Positions 36,857 to 37,592 of a stretch of 37,592 nt of DNA are shown piece by piece. Position 1 is the stretch's first letter. The number at the start of each line of letters is the position of its first letter. Position numbers and translations under genes: made by a program. Origin of the DNA: Candidatus Parcubacteria bacterium. GTDB lineage: Bacteria > Patescibacteriota > Minisyncoccia > Phycocordibacterales > Phycocordibacteraceae. The notes beneath the pieces were generated by a model that was given only the letters and a program-made list of their open reading frames with translations, made no database searches and was not told where the DNA came from. The stretch spans positions 1-37,592 of the forward strand of contig JANLIU010000043.1 of NCBI GenBank assembly GCA_024654305.1, given 5' to 3'.

Positions 36857-36870
36857 CCATCACTGTGAAG

Positions 36871-37014
36871 TATACCCGAACACTAAGAATGCCGTAAATC
36901 AGTTATTGCGTCTGGAGGCTCGTAAGTCCTACACAGCACCTCTTGATTCGAAACACTCATTCAGATATCGAGGCTGATTTAAGGACGCAACGGCATTCTT
37001 AGTGTTCGGGTATA
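36871..37014. repeat. Large perfect inverted repeat (IR2), 25-bp arms
   Basis: TATACCCGAACACTAAGAATGCCGT at 36871-36895 and its exact reverse complement at 36990-37014. Confidence 0.9.
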
Positions 37015-37016
37015 GC

Positions 37017-37040
37017 AAAATCCCGCTTATGCGGGATTTT
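37017..37040 (-). terminator. Terminator hairpin downstream of small membrane protein gene
   Basis: AAAATCCCGC-TTAT-GCGGGATTTT perfect hairpin with A/T flanks. Confidence 0.8.
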
Positions 37041-37057
37041 AAAGTGGTACCAACGAG

Positions 37058-37237
37058 TTAGATTTGCGGTGGCGGCTGAATGTTCCGCACTTCACGCGCG
37101 CGCATCGAAAGGCCGATACCGAGTACGCATGCGCCGAAGATGACCGCGAGGAGGTCGCGGAATGTTATCGGGAGCCCCGAGAAGGGCGCGAGGATGACCA
37201 GAATGCCGAGAAGAATGAGGGTGCTTGCGCGGGACAT
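37058..37237 (-). CDS. Small membrane protein, 59 aa (absent from the supplied ORF track)
   Basis: Reverse-strand translation MSRASTLILLGILVILAPFSGLPITFRDLLAVIFGACVLGIGLSMRAREVRNIQPPPQI*; two hydrophobic segments; followed by terminator. Confidence 0.7.
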   Translation of the reverse strand: MSRASTLILLGILVILAPFSGLPITFRDLLAVIFGACVLGIGLSMRAREVRNIQPPPQI

Positions 37238-37250
37238 TGGGTGAAGTGTA

Positions 37251-37517
37251 TCACACTGAACCCAACCCTGTTAAATACGATTTGAGGCGATTACGAAGGA
37301 ATAGTTTGCCGTGGTGGGTCTTTAAATATCGCTCACGATGCCGGGCGTCTCGTTCATCTAGACATGCTTCGTAATAAACGAGACTTAGCGGCAAACGGTC
37401 TTTCGTTGACTTAACCTTTCCTTTGGAATGTTCCTCAAATCGTCCTTTCAAATCCGAACTATACCCTGTGTAGAATTTCCCATCTTTCTTCGAGAAAAGA
37501 ATGTAAGTGTAAAACAT
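37251..37517 (-). CDS. GIY-YIG nuclease superfamily protein
   Basis: FYTYILFSKKDGKFYTGYSSDLKGRFEEHSKGK...LVYYEACLDERDARHRERYLKT signature. Confidence 0.92.
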   Translation of the reverse strand: MFYTYILFSKKDGKFYTGYSSDLKGRFEEHSKGKVKSTKDRLPLSLVYYEACLDERDARHRERYLKTHHGKLFLRNRLKSYLTGLGSV

Positions 37518-37543
37518 ACGGTTATTTGAAAGGATTTAACAGG

Positions 37544-37580
37544 GTGGTTACTATTTTCGCTTCGCTTCAATAATAACCAC
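37544..37580. repeat. Hairpin upstream of the GIY-YIG gene
   Basis: GTGGTTACTATT-TTCGCTTCGCTTC-AATAATAACCAC, 12-bp arms with one mismatch. Confidence 0.7.
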
Positions 37581-37592
37581 AAATTCTCCCCG

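Noticed and set aside
36896-36989. tRNA or tmRNA gene within IR2
   Set aside because: A TTCGAA-like T-loop word is present but no acceptor/D/anticodon arms or tag peptide could be assembled.
36738-37014. CRISPR array
   Set aside because: Repeats are inverted pairs, not regularly spaced direct repeats, and no cas genes are present.

Overview
The window is a dense, GC-moderate bacterial segment dominated by one large cell-surface glycan locus of about 32 kb. The overall family mix (T4SS-like TraD/VirD4-type ATPase, exported ComEA-like helix-hairpin-helix protein, tiny GIY-YIG protein, very compact gene spacing) resembles Patescibacteria/CPR (Parcubacteria-like) genomes, but that assignment is inference. 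Gene content, left to right: murB; O-antigen-ligase/Wzy-like TPR membrane protein; GT9; Wzx-type flippase; DUF2334-type deacetylase; a Gtr-like trio (large membrane protein, DPM1-like GT2, GtrA); asparagine-synthase-like amidotransferase; UDP-GlcNAc 4,6-dehydratase-like SDR; GDP-mannose 4,6-dehydratase; aldo/keto reductase; sugar C-methyltransferase; a tandem FkbM pair plus a third FkbM; dTDP-glucose 4,6-dehydratase-like SDR; and a run of GT4 glycosyltransferases. A RelB/YafQ toxin-antitoxin module is inserted between GT genes. The right end holds two cupins (one here, one earlier), an SDR, a HhH-PKD-lamin-tail-like exported protein, a conjugative-type ATPase, a 59-aa membrane protein missed by the ORF track, and a GIY-YIG protein. 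The most interesting non-coding signals are two large back-to-back inverted repeats upstream of the T4SS-like ATPase (one covers its start codon), a heptanucleotide repeat inside a glycosyltransferase CDS (possible phase variation), apparent leaderless promoters, a palindromic operator in the TA promoter, and a 34-bp perfect palindrome at the murB 3' end. All calls are by eye; no database search was run.
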